Below, piece after piece: positions 10,789 to 19,500 of a stretch of 64,000 nt of DNA; position 1 is the stretch's first letter; every line of letters begins with the position of its first letter. Source of the stretch: Sulfurirhabdus autotrophica (GTDB lineage Bacteria; Pseudomonadota; Gammaproteobacteria; Burkholderiales; SMCO01); assembly GCF_004346685.1 (NCBI RefSeq), contig NZ_SMCO01000001.1, forward strand, positions 496,001 to 560,000, given 5' to 3'. The translations under genes were made by a program, and so were the position numbers. The notes beneath the pieces are model-generated. The model saw only the letters and a program-made list of their open reading frames with translations. It ran no database searches and was not told the origin of the DNA.

Positions 10789-10871
10789 TAGATAAACACC
10801 TGATAAACCCATCAAACAGGATGGGACTGGTTAGTTAATAAACGCCCAAAGCAATTGAAAAAACGTCCTTA

Positions 10872-10889
10872 CTCTGCACTATTGCAGAG
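10872..10889 (-). promoter_or_regulatory. Small hairpin in the cmk-rpsA spacer
   Basis: CTCTGCA and TGCAGAG pair around a 4-nt loop 84 nt upstream of rpsA. On the minus strand a loose T run follows about 8 nt later. It could be a weak terminator of cmk or part of the structured rpsA leader, which in E. coli is a translational autoregulation site. The role here is inference. Confidence 0.35.
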
Positions 10890-10964
10890 CATAAACGATC
10901 GTCGCCATTATCAGGGGAGATATACGACTTCCAACACTTAAGGCACTTTGGTCAAACGAATGGG

Positions 10965-11621
10965 TCACTCGAACCGTTTTAGAATCACGTCAACAGCTTC
11001 GTCTATCGTGAGTTTTGTGGTATCTAAAAGACTTGCATCCGCATACTTTTGCAGTGGAGCAACACTTCGCGCACTATCACGCTTGTCCCTCTCCTGAATA
11101 TCCTGCAAAATATTTTCAAATATAGCACAAACACCTTTTTCTTTCAACTGTTTAAATCGACGTTCAGCGCGTACTTCTGCACTTGCCGTCAAAAATATTT
11201 TTGTGCCTGCATCAGGAAATACAACCGAGCCCATATCTCGACCATCCGCAACCAATCCTGGTAGCTGACAAAAATCACGCTGACGCGCCAGCAAAGCGGC
11301 TCTCACCTCTGGCAACGCAGCTACCACAGACGCGCCATTTCCGCATTTTTCCGACCGCACTTCATCGGTTACCTTATCCTTACCTAGCCATATTTCACCA
11401 CCGTCAAAAACCACATCCAGCTTGGCCGCCAGGTTTGCCAGCGATTGCTCATCGTCCAAAGCCACGTTTTGACGGAAAGCTGCAAGTGCGACCAGACGGT
11501 ATAACGCACCGCTATCAAGGTAATGAAACCCCAATTTCTTCGCAACGATACTTGCAACGGTGCCCTTGCCAGAAGCGGAAGGACCATCAATAGTAATAAC
11601 AGGAATCGGTTTTTCAGACAT
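10965..11621 (-). CDS. cmk: Cytidylate kinase
   Basis: This 218-residue nucleoside monophosphate kinase phosphorylates CMP and dCMP. The P-loop GPSASGKGTVA is at about 13-23, followed by FHYLDSGALYRLVAL (substrate binding), VADGRDMGSVVFPDA and the RRFKQL and RDKRDS segments of the lid. ATG 11621 is chosen; the more upstream frame from 11693 lies inside aroA. It starts 16 nt after the aroA stop, keeping the aroA-cmk-rpsA order typical of betaproteobacteria. Confidence 0.95.
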   Translation of the reverse strand: MSEKPIPVITIDGPSASGKGTVASIVAKKLGFHYLDSGALYRLVALAAFRQNVALDDEQSLANLAAKLDVVFDGGEIWLGKDKVTDEVRSEKCGNGASVVAALPEVRAALLARQRDFCQLPGLVADGRDMGSVVFPDAGTKIFLTASAEVRAERRFKQLKEKGVCAIFENILQDIQERDKRDSARSVAPLQKYADASLLDTTKLTIDEAVDVILKRFE

Positions 11622-11637
11622 ATCAGGCTTTATTGGT

Positions 11638-12924
11638 TCAAACAGATATTGAGGACAAGACCTCAAAATACTTAGGAAAGGTTTTTGCGACACATTCAGG
11701 TTCGTTGATTCTTACTGGCACGCCTCCTAGCGCAACCAATGAAAAACACATTGCCATACGATGATCATCGTAAGTATCTATGATTGCATTGGGAATGAGT
11801 ACGGAAGGGGGAGTCACTCGAATGTAATCCGCGCCTTCTTCCACTTCAGCACCAACTTTGCGTAGTTCAATGGCCATAGCTGCTATGCGATCGGTTTCCT
11901 TTACACGCCAACTGGCTATATTACGAATAGTTGTTGTACCATCCGCAAATAAAGCGGTTACCGCAATCGTCATGGCAGCATCAGGTATAAAATTAAGATC
12001 CGCATCAATCGCACGCAACTTACCATTACCGCGTGCTTCAATCCAGTTATCACCCATCGTGATCACTGCACCCATTTGCTCGAGTACTTCAGCAAACCGC
12101 ACATCGCCTTGTATACTAGATTTTCCCACCCCTTCCACACGAACCGGACCTCCGCCAATTGCGCCAGCCGCCAGAAAATAAGAGGCACTTGAAGCATCAC
12201 CTTCAACATGAATAACGCCAGGTGATTGATACGCCTGCCCGCCTGTAATTGTAAATTTCTGCCAATCCTGACGCTCCACTTTTACCCCGAATCTTTGCAT
12301 GAGGTTTAACGTGATTTCTATATAAGGTTTGGAGATCAGTTCACCCACCACTTCTATGACTACCGTTTCACCGGCAAGCGGCGATACCATCAACAGCGAC
12401 GTCAGAAACTGGCTCGATACATTCCCGCGAACTTGAACCGTTTTTGTCTTGCGTGCACCTGACGGAGCAATTTCCAGCGGAGGAAACCCTTCATTTCCTA
12501 GGTAGCGTATATCCGCACCTAGCTGACGTAATGCATCAACCAGATCACCAATGGGGCGTTCATGCATCCGATTCACGCCGGACAACTTGTAGTTCCCATG
12601 GGACAATGCCAATGCTGCAGTTAAGGGTCTGAACGCGGTACCTGCATTACCCAAAAATAAATCAGCCTTTTTTACAGGAAATACCCCTCCTGCACCATGC
12701 ACAACATAATCAAGGCTCTCACCTTCACGCGACCACTGCACACCCAGCGTTTTCAGCGCATCCAGCATGTAATTGACGTCATCAGATGACAAGAGACTTT
12801 TAACTATTGTCTCCCCGTTTGCAAGGGCTGCCAGCAGCAGAATGCGATTTGAAATACTTTTTGAGCCAGGTAATAACACCGTACCCTTAACCGAATTGAT
12901 TGGAGCCAGATCGAGATAATTCAT
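11638..12924 (-). CDS. aroA: 3-phosphoshikimate 1-carboxyvinyltransferase (EPSP synthase)
   Basis: This 428-residue enzyme joins shikimate-3-phosphate and PEP in the chorismate pathway. Conserved motifs are [11 protein letters not shown] (18-28), [15 protein letters not shown] (about 91-105), the WRVKETDR segment and the C-terminal [14 protein letters not shown]. Composition and motifs agree with class I enzymes. It follows tyrA with a 3-nt gap and precedes cmk. Confidence 0.96.
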   Translation of the reverse strand: MNYLDLAPINSVKGTVLLPGSKSISNRILLLAALANGETIVKSLLSSDDVNYMLDALKTLGVQWSREGESLDYVVHGAGGVFPVKKADLFLGNAGTAFRPLTAALALSHGNYKLSGVNRMHERPIGDLVDALRQLGADIRYLGNEGFPPLEIAPSGARKTKTVQVRGNVSSQFLTSLLMVSPLAGETVVIEVVGELISKPYIEITLNLMQRFGVKVERQDWQKFTITGGQAYQSPGVIHVEGDASSASYFLAAGAIGGGPVRVEGVGKSSIQGDVRFAEVLEQMGAVITMGDNWIEARGNGKLRAIDADLNFIPDAAMTIAVTALFADGTTTIRNIASWRVKETDRIAAMAIELRKVGAEVEEGADYIRVTPPSVLIPNAIIDTYDDHRMAMCFSLVALGGVPVRINEPECVAKTFPKYFEVLSSISV

Positions 12925-12927
12925 CTT

Positions 12928-13797
12928 TTATTTACTTCCACCACTTATCCATGCATTTCTGGCATTACGAGCTGCATCAAAAATTTGTTGCAAAGCAATA
13001 CCATCCCCCTTGATTATCGCATCCCGCATTCGATTTACCTGAGCCAGATAACTGTCCAGCTCAACCACCATCGCATCACGATTTGCCAGGCAAATATCCC
13101 GCCACATTTCGGGTGAACTGCTTGCAATACGGGTGAAATCACGGAAACCACCGGCAGCAAACTGAAAAAGGTCGCTGGCATTGGGACGTGCCGCGATATC
13201 CGCTACCAGCGCATAAGCCAGAACATGGGGCAAATGGCTGACTGCAGCAAAGATCTGGTCATGCACTTTGGGTGGCATTTCATGGACGATAGCGCCACAC
13301 TTCTGCCACAGTTCTTTGACCAGATTGCGCGCATCATCACTGGTTTCTGGAAGCGGCGTGAGAATTACATTTTTATCTTGAAACAAACTGTCTGTAGCTG
13401 CCTTGACACCACTACGTTCTGCGCCTGCTATTGGATGACCGGGAACAAATCGTTCCAAATGTTCCGGCATGTAACGCATAGCCAGTTCAATTACATCCTG
13501 TTTTGTACTGCCTACGTCGGTAATCACTGTATGGGATGACAAGACCGGTGCAATTTCCTGCATAATGCCACCCATCTGACCAACAGGCACTGCCAGCACG
13601 ACTAAATCTGCATCTGCAACGGCATTGACAGCGTTTGTTTCAGCTGCATCGATAACATATGTACCCAGTGCGGAAGAAAGATTTTCCCAGCTGCGCCCCA
13701 CGCCCACAATTCTCTCAACCATGTTGGTATTGCGCAGCGCCATGGCAAACGAGCCGCCAATAAGGCCAACACCGACTATTACAAGTTTTTTAAGCAT
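12928..13797 (-). CDS. tyrA: Prephenate dehydrogenase
   Basis: This 289-residue protein oxidises prephenate to 4-hydroxyphenylpyruvate in tyrosine synthesis. The NAD-binding motif VGVGLIGGSFAMALR is at 8-22. VITDVGSTKQ (about 105) and GHPIAGAERSG (about 135) carry the catalytic and substrate-binding His region, and VSHLPHVLAYAL follows. No ACT or chorismate-mutase domain is fused. The aroA start lies 3 nt after the stop, so the two are translated together. Confidence 0.95.
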   Translation of the reverse strand: MLKKLVIVGVGLIGGSFAMALRNTNMVERIVGVGRSWENLSSALGTYVIDAAETNAVNAVADADLVVLAVPVGQMGGIMQEIAPVLSSHTVITDVGSTKQDVIELAMRYMPEHLERFVPGHPIAGAERSGVKAATDSLFQDKNVILTPLPETSDDARNLVKELWQKCGAIVHEMPPKVHDQIFAAVSHLPHVLAYALVADIAARPNASDLFQFAAGGFRDFTRIASSSPEMWRDICLANRDAMVVELDSYLAQVNRMRDAIIKGDGIALQQIFDAARNARNAWISGGSK

Positions 13798-13908
13798 AAA
13801 ATTGATAAGCCATAAAATTTACAAAGGGGATTGAGAACGAAATCTTCATTCTCACCCCCCTCCGCAAAAACAAAATATCAATGCATCACTGATATCGCTA
13901 ACTATTCG

Positions 13909-14925
13909 TTAGATACTTCGACCGATTACTTCCGCGATCCCCTTCAGCTCACCCATCAAAGATTTCAGCTCACCTGGATTCAACGCCTGATCTGCGTCAC
14001 ACCATGCTTCGCATGGATTCGGATGCATTTCCACCAGCAAACCATCCGCGCCTGCTGCAATCGCCGCGCGGGAAAGTGATGCAACCATCCAGGCTTTTCC
14101 ACCTGCATGTGAAGGATCAACAATCACAGGAAGATGGGTTTCCTTTTTCAAAACAGGAATCGCCGTGACATCCAGCACATTGCGATAGTAAGTTTCAAAA
14201 GTACGAATACCACGTTCACAGAAAATAATATTGTGATTGCCACCAGCCGCAATATACTCAGCCGACATCAACCATTCCGAAATAGTAGCAGACATGCCGC
14301 GCTTTAAAATTACTGGTTTGTTGATTTTTCCGACTTCTTTCAGCAAATCAAAATTCTGCATATTACGTGTACCAATCTGAATCACGTCAACGTCGTATTC
14401 CAGAAAGGTATCCAGCATACGCACATCCATCAGTTCAGTGACGATTGGCAGCCCCTCTTTATCAGCTGCTTTCCGGAACAGGTCCAATCCTTCCACACCT
14501 TTACCCTGAAAAGTATAGGGACTGGTACGCGGCTTGAATGCACCACCACGCATCAGACGGCAATTAGCTTCTTTTACAAACTTAGCGGCTTCTTCCATCT
14601 GCTGCTCAGTCTCAACCGAGCATGGGCCCGCAATAATCTGAATCTGATTACCACCAAGGGGAACACCCTTGATGTCAATAATGGAATTTTCTTTGTGCCA
14701 TTCCCGCGCAACAATCTTGTAAGGTTTGACGATGTGCATGGACTGTTCTACACCAGGCAAAGCCTCGAATAGCTCCTGATCAAGCTTGCGTTCATCTCCA
14801 ATCGCACCAATTACAGTACGTTCAGTCCCCTTGGAAATATTGGCATCAAGACCAAACTCCTTAATTTTGCGAACTACTGCATCAAGCTGTTGTTCCGTGG
14901 CGTCTTTGTTCATTACAATAATCAT
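13909..14925 (-). CDS. aroF: 3-deoxy-7-phosphoheptulonate synthase, type I-beta (AroF-like with N-terminal regulatory domain)
   Basis: This 338-residue enzyme catalyses the first step of the shikimate pathway, PEP plus erythrose-4-P to DAHP. Residues 1-70 form a ferredoxin-like regulatory domain (MIIVMNKDATEQQLDAV). The TIM barrel follows with IIAGPCSVE, RGGAFKPRTSPYTFQG, QIGTRNMQNF and the metal-binding DPSHAGGK. This layout is the Thermotoga/Bacillus type, not the E. coli AroG/F/H type. The gene begins inside hisC with a 4-nt overlap and sits between hisC and tyrA. The gene symbol is used loosely, because aroF also names an E. coli paralogue of another subtype. Confidence 0.92.
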   Translation of the reverse strand: MIIVMNKDATEQQLDAVVRKIKEFGLDANISKGTERTVIGAIGDERKLDQELFEALPGVEQSMHIVKPYKIVAREWHKENSIIDIKGVPLGGNQIQIIAGPCSVETEQQMEEAAKFVKEANCRLMRGGAFKPRTSPYTFQGKGVEGLDLFRKAADKEGLPIVTELMDVRMLDTFLEYDVDVIQIGTRNMQNFDLLKEVGKINKPVILKRGMSATISEWLMSAEYIAAGGNHNIIFCERGIRTFETYYRNVLDVTAIPVLKKETHLPVIVDPSHAGGKAWMVASLSRAAIAAGADGLLVEMHPNPCEAWCDADQALNPGELKSLMGELKGIAEVIGRSI

Positions 14926-16028
14926 ATTTGCTCCTGCATCCCTGCTTCCAGGGCCTGTAAAAATCTTGTATTTTCAGCCTCTAAACCGATGCTGACTCTT
15001 AAATATTCCGGCATGCCGTAGTTAGCAACGGGTCGCACGATGACCCCTTGTTTGAGCAAACTTTGATACATGCCCATAGCGTTACCAATACGGAAGCTCA
15101 CAAAATTACCAAACGAGGGAATAAAGCTGATCTCCAACCTGTTAAAGGCTTGCGTTACCTGCTCCATCCCTTTGCGATTCACTTCTATACATTGCTCTAA
15201 AAAGGGTACATCTTGCAAAGCGGCAAGTGCTGCAACCTGTGCCAGGCTATTGACGTTGAAAGGCTGGCGCACACGATTCAACATTGCGGCCACATCAGGA
15301 TGCGCCATTGCAAATCCGATACGCAGCCCTGCCAAACCGTAAGCTTTCGAGAACGTCCGCATCACCACCAGATTGGGAAATTTACTTAACCAGTTCACGC
15401 TATCAGGCTTCAAATTTTCAGGCAAAAACTCGTAATAGGCTTCATCCAGTACAACCAGCACGCTGCTTGGCACTTGTTCGAGAAAAGACGCTAATGCGTT
15501 GCTGCTTAATATTGTACCAGTTGGATTATTTGGATTTGCAATGAATATAACTCGCGTATCCTGTGCAATTGCCGCTAGCATAGCTTGTGGGTCATGCCCG
15601 AAATCTTTAGCCGGCACCTCAATACCTTTAGCCCCTACAGCTTGCGTTACTAAAGGGTACACTGCAAAAGCATGTTGCGAATATACAGCTGATGTGCCGG
15701 GTGACATAAAAGCGCGGGCGGCAAATTCCAGCACGTCGTTTGAGCCATTACCGAGCACAATCTGGTCTTGCGCGACACCATATTTTGCTGCCAAAGCAGA
15801 TTTTAGATCATATCCATTTCCATCCGGATAGCGGGCGATATCCATCAGTGCATTTTCAATTGCTGCAAGCACACGCGGACTAGCCCCCATGGGGTTTTCA
15901 TTTGAAGCAAGTTTCACTATATGTTCTTCAGCCATCCCCATTTCGCGGGCCAACTCGGAAATAGGCTTTCCGGGTTGGTATGGCGCAATGGCACTGACAT
16001 AAGAAGGCGCTAAATCACACAGGTTCAT
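14922..16028 (-). CDS. hisC: Histidinol-phosphate / aromatic aminotransferase
   Basis: This 368-residue PLP-dependent class I/II aminotransferase has ASNENPMGASP (about 40), NPNNPTGTIL, VLDEAYYEF, the PLP lysine in RTFSKAYGLAGLRIG and a C-terminal RVSIG. HisC paralogues in the aromatic operon of betaproteobacteria are thought to transaminate both histidinol-phosphate and aromatic keto acids. With tyrA and pheA beside it, the latter role is likely (inference). The stop overlaps the DAHP synthase start. Confidence 0.93.
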   Translation of the reverse strand: MNLCDLAPSYVSAIAPYQPGKPISELAREMGMAEEHIVKLASNENPMGASPRVLAAIENALMDIARYPDGNGYDLKSALAAKYGVAQDQIVLGNGSNDVLEFAARAFMSPGTSAVYSQHAFAVYPLVTQAVGAKGIEVPAKDFGHDPQAMLAAIAQDTRVIFIANPNNPTGTILSSNALASFLEQVPSSVLVVLDEAYYEFLPENLKPDSVNWLSKFPNLVVMRTFSKAYGLAGLRIGFAMAHPDVAAMLNRVRQPFNVNSLAQVAALAALQDVPFLEQCIEVNRKGMEQVTQAFNRLEISFIPSFGNFVSFRIGNAMGMYQSLLKQGVIVRPVANYGMPEYLRVSIGLEAENTRFLQALEAGMQEQI

Positions 16029-16077
16029 AATAAAATATAAAGTTACGCGGATTCAAAAAACAGGAAATGTTAAAAGA

Positions 16078-17142
16078 CTACAAAACTGCGATTGGATAAG
16101 ATCCCATTACTTTCAGAAAAGCGGCCTTGCTCTCCAGTTCCTGAAGCGCTTTAGCCACATTTTCATCCAATTGATGTCCTTCAACATCCACAAAAAACAC
16201 ATATTCCCACATTCCCATGCGTGAAGGCCTGGACTCCAGCTTGGTCATGCTTACCTGATATTTGGCTAGGGGTGACAACAATTCCACTATTGTACCCGGC
16301 TTGTTCTTGGCTGACATCGCCAGAGATGTTTTATCTTTGCCTGAAGGCGCAGCATCGTGCTGAGCAATCACTAAAAAACGGGTGGTATTATTAGGTTCAT
16401 CTTCAATATTCTGAGCGAGCTTTTGCAATTGGTACAATTCAGCTGCCATTTCACCCGCAACAGCTGCACTGGACTCATCTTCCGAAGCCAATCTAGCCGC
16501 TTCAGCGTTACTGGATACGGGAATACGTGGAATATCCGGTAAGTTTTTGTTCAACCATTCGTGACACTGACCAAGAGATTGCGCGTGAGAGTACACCCTG
16601 CGAATATCCTGCAACCCTTCTTTTTTTCGCATCAAAAACTGGTGTACGCGCAGATCCACTTCTCCGCAAATTTTAAGCGGACTCGCCAGTAACAGATCTA
16701 ACGTGCGACTTACTGTACCTTCTGTTGAGTTCTCTACTGGTACAACACCATAATCCACGATATTTGCTTCTACTTTACGAAACACTTCATCGATGGAACT
16801 ACATGCTTCTGTATGTGCTGCGTGGCCAAAATGTTTGATAGCCGCTGCTTGTGTAAAAGTGCCTGCGGGGCCAAGAAAAGCTACAGATAAAGGTTTTTCC
16901 AAAGCCAGGCAAGCGGACATGACTTCCCGAAACAATCGCGCAACGGTTTCACCAGACATCGGCCCGGGATTGTTATCTTTTACACGGCGCAAAACCTGCG
17001 CTTCACGTTCTGGCCTGTACACCACGCCATTTTTTAATACACCTATTGCTTTGGCATGCTCGGCACGTTCATTGATGAGTTTGAGTAACTCGTCATCGAG
17101 TGCATCTATTCTGGTACGGTGTTGTTGAAGCTTGTCTGACAT
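16078..17142 (-). CDS. pheA: Bifunctional chorismate mutase / prephenate dehydratase (P-protein)
   Basis: This 354-residue protein has three domains: an AroQ-type chorismate mutase helix bundle (about 1-85, RTRIDALDDELLKLINERA), prephenate dehydratase (about 90-270, FLGPAGTFTQAA and the catalytic NTTRFLVI), and a C-terminal ACT domain (about 275-354) with ESRPSRMGMWEYVFFVD, the phenylalanine-sensing ESRP motif. It makes phenylpyruvate from chorismate and should be feedback-inhibited by Phe. It lies 14 nt after serA and 50 nt before hisC. Confidence 0.95.
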   Translation of the reverse strand: MSDKLQQHRTRIDALDDELLKLINERAEHAKAIGVLKNGVVYRPEREAQVLRRVKDNNPGPMSGETVARLFREVMSACLALEKPLSVAFLGPAGTFTQAAAIKHFGHAAHTEACSSIDEVFRKVEANIVDYGVVPVENSTEGTVSRTLDLLLASPLKICGEVDLRVHQFLMRKKEGLQDIRRVYSHAQSLGQCHEWLNKNLPDIPRIPVSSNAEAARLASEDESSAAVAGEMAAELYQLQKLAQNIEDEPNNTTRFLVIAQHDAAPSGKDKTSLAMSAKNKPGTIVELLSPLAKYQVSMTKLESRPSRMGMWEYVFFVDVEGHQLDENVAKALQELESKAAFLKVMGSYPIAVL

Positions 17143-17156
17143 TTAGTTCTACTGAC

Positions 17157-18338
17157 TTATTTATCGGTTGGCAAAGCTCTGACATTCAAAACGCCAGGTA
17201 TTGAAGCTATCTGATCGATCACACTTTGTGGCACATCACTATCGACATCCAGCAAGGTGTATGCCATTTCGCCCTTGGATTTATTGACCATATTATGAAT
17301 ATTCAAGCCGGCATTTGCCATTGCAGTAGAAATCTGACCTACCATATTGGGTACATTAGAATTTGCAATTGCAATACGAAAAGGCGACTCACGGGGCATT
17401 TCCACATTAGGGAAATTTACCGAGTTCAGAATATTGCCATTTTCCAGATAATCACTAACTTGTTCTGCTACCATAATGGCACAATTTTCTTCCGCTTCTT
17501 GAGTGGACGCACCCAGATGCGGTAACGCTACTACGCCCGCCTGGCCCTTAAGCGCATTACTCGGGAAATCACAAACATAGGCATGCATCTGCTTGGCGGC
17601 AATCCCGGCCACCACTGCAGCATCATCCACGATCCCTTCACGGGAAAAATTGAGCAATACAGCACTTGGACGCATCAGCTTGATACGTTCAGCGTTAATC
17701 ATGTTTCTGGTTACTTCAAGTAAAGGCACATGCAGCGTAATAAAATCGCTGTTCTTAACAACCTCTTCAACGCTGGCCGCTTTCTTCACCTGCGATGACA
17801 AGCGCCATGCAGCTTCTACAGTGATGTCCGGATCGTAACCCAGCACATTCATGCCAAGTTTAATGGCCGCATCGGCCACCAACCCGCCAATGGCGCCCAA
17901 ACCGATAATACCCAAAGTTCTATTAGGCAATTCAGTGCCGGCAAAATTCTTTTTACCGCTTTCAACCTGTTTATGCAGTGATTCATCATCACCTTCCAGT
18001 CCTTCCACAAACTTGAAAGCTGGCACAAGATTGCGCGCGGACATTAACATTCCCGCGATCACTAATTCCTTAACGGCGTTTGCGTTAGCTCCTGGCGCAT
18101 TGAATACAGGTATCCCTCGCTCAGACATTTTTTTAACTGGTATATTATTGGTGCCCGCGCCTGCCCGACCAATTGCACGAACACTAGCAGGAATAGCCAT
18201 TTCATGCATATTCTGCGAACGTACCAAAATCCCTTCAGGCTCTGCAATATCACTACCTACGGTATAGCTGATGGGCAGCCTTGACAGGCCTAATTTGGAA
18301 ATGGCATTAAGCGTTTGAATCTTATAATTTTTAGCCAT
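17157..18338 (-). CDS. serA: D-3-phosphoglycerate dehydrogenase
   Basis: This 393-residue NAD-dependent enzyme starts serine synthesis from 3-phosphoglycerate. It shows VRAIGRAGAGTNNIPV (about 58), the Rossmann motif GLGAIGGLVADAAIKLG, the catalytic Arg/Glu/His segments (NFSREGIVDD and LPHLGAST) and a C-terminal ACT domain. ATG 18338 overlaps the serC stop by 8 nt, and the longer frame from 18356 lies wholly in serC. Having serA between serC and pheA pairs the first two steps of serine synthesis in this operon. Confidence 0.94.
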   Translation of the reverse strand: MAKNYKIQTLNAISKLGLSRLPISYTVGSDIAEPEGILVRSQNMHEMAIPASVRAIGRAGAGTNNIPVKKMSERGIPVFNAPGANANAVKELVIAGMLMSARNLVPAFKFVEGLEGDDESLHKQVESGKKNFAGTELPNRTLGIIGLGAIGGLVADAAIKLGMNVLGYDPDITVEAAWRLSSQVKKAASVEEVVKNSDFITLHVPLLEVTRNMINAERIKLMRPSAVLLNFSREGIVDDAAVVAGIAAKQMHAYVCDFPSNALKGQAGVVALPHLGASTQEAEENCAIMVAEQVSDYLENGNILNSVNFPNVEMPRESPFRIAIANSNVPNMVGQISTAMANAGLNIHNMVNKSKGEMAYTLLDVDSDVPQSVIDQIASIPGVLNVRALPTDK

Positions 18339-19413
18339 GAGACTTCTCAAAATCATTCATCAAAGCGACCAATGCTTTTACACCATCAATTGGCATTGCA
18401 TTGTAGATAGAAGCACGCATACCCCCCACTGAGCGATGTCCCTTTAACTGCACTAAACCACGTGCTTTGGCTTCCTTCAAAAACGCTTCATCTAATGCAG
18501 CATCTTTCAGCGTAAAGGGAACGTTCATGCGCGAACGATTTTCCTTGGCTGTCGGGCAATGATAAAAATTACTTGCATCAAGACAATCGTAAAGAAGTTT
18601 GGCTTTTGCAACGTTGTTTGCTTCCATTTTGACCAAGCCACCATTGTGCTTCAACCATCTGAAAACAAGCCCTGCCATATAAATACCATAGGTTGGAGGG
18701 GTGTTATACATAGATTCATTCTCTGCATGGATTTTGTAATCCATCATGCTTGGAGTACCTGCAATGGTTTCCCCGATGAGGTCATCACGAACAATCACAA
18801 TGGTCAAGCCTGCAGGGCCGATGTTTTTCTGAGCACCTGCGTAAATCAAACCAAATTTACTAACATCGATCACACGTGACAAAATATTGGAGGACATATC
18901 TGCCACCAAAGGCACACCACTTGTTTCAGGAATCCAGTTAAACTCCACACCACCAATGGTTTCATTCGGGGTGTAATGAACGTAGGCGGCATCTGAATCC
19001 AGCTTCCATTTGTCCTGAGTTGGCGCGTAGCTGAAGTTTGCATCTTCCGAACTGGCCACAACATTGACAGCGCCAAATTTTTTCGCTTCTTTGATCGCTT
19101 TCTTTGACCATTCACCCGTGTTTACGTAATCTGCACTCTTTTTCCCGCGCAACAGATTCATTGGCACCATGGCAAACTGTGTAGATGCACCGCCCTGCAA
19201 GAACAATACCTTGTAATTTGCAGGTATAGCCATGAGCTCACGTAAATCCGCTTCAGCCTGTGCCGCAATCCCCATAAACTCTTTACCACGATGACTCATT
19301 TCCATGACCGACATACCACAACCTTGCCAGTTCAACATCTCGTCGCGAGCTTGTTCCAGAACTTCCTGAGGCAGCACGGCAGGGCCGGCGCTAAAATTGT
19401 AAATGCGTTCCAT
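18331..19413 (-). CDS. serC: Phosphoserine aminotransferase
   Basis: This 360-residue PLP enzyme (class V) converts 3-phosphohydroxypyruvate to phosphoserine and also serves pyridoxine synthesis. Motifs are YNFSAGPAVLP (5-15), SVMEMSHRGKEF, LFLQGGAST and the PLP lysine in YAGAQKNIGPAG. Its length is typical. It is the first gene of the serC-serA-pheA-hisC block and lies 88 nt after gyrA, with a strong hairpin between. Confidence 0.96.
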   Translation of the reverse strand: MERIYNFSAGPAVLPQEVLEQARDEMLNWQGCGMSVMEMSHRGKEFMGIAAQAEADLRELMAIPANYKVLFLQGGASTQFAMVPMNLLRGKKSADYVNTGEWSKKAIKEAKKFGAVNVVASSEDANFSYAPTQDKWKLDSDAAYVHYTPNETIGGVEFNWIPETSGVPLVADMSSNILSRVIDVSKFGLIYAGAQKNIGPAGLTIVIVRDDLIGETIAGTPSMMDYKIHAENESMYNTPPTYGIYMAGLVFRWLKHNGGLVKMEANNVAKAKLLYDCLDASNFYHCPTAKENRSRMNVPFTLKDAALDEAFLKEAKARGLVQLKGHRSVGGMRASIYNAMPIDGVKALVALMNDFEKSHG

Positions 19414-19457
19414 CTTGCGTCATTGCTCCAATTTAAGAGATAAACAAAGGGAATTAC

Positions 19458-19492
19458 GAGGTGTGCAGGCGTTTTAACCGCCTGCACACCTC
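19458..19492. terminator. 14-bp hairpin between gyrA and serC
   Basis: GAGGTGTGCAGGCG pairs perfectly with CGCCTGCACACCTC across a 7-nt loop. On the plus strand it is followed by AGTTTTTATT. On the minus strand, the direction of gyrA, there is no T tract after the stem. It may still cause termination or processing after gyrA, or guard serC against opposing transcription. Confidence 0.5.
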
Positions 19493-19500
19493 AGTTTTTA

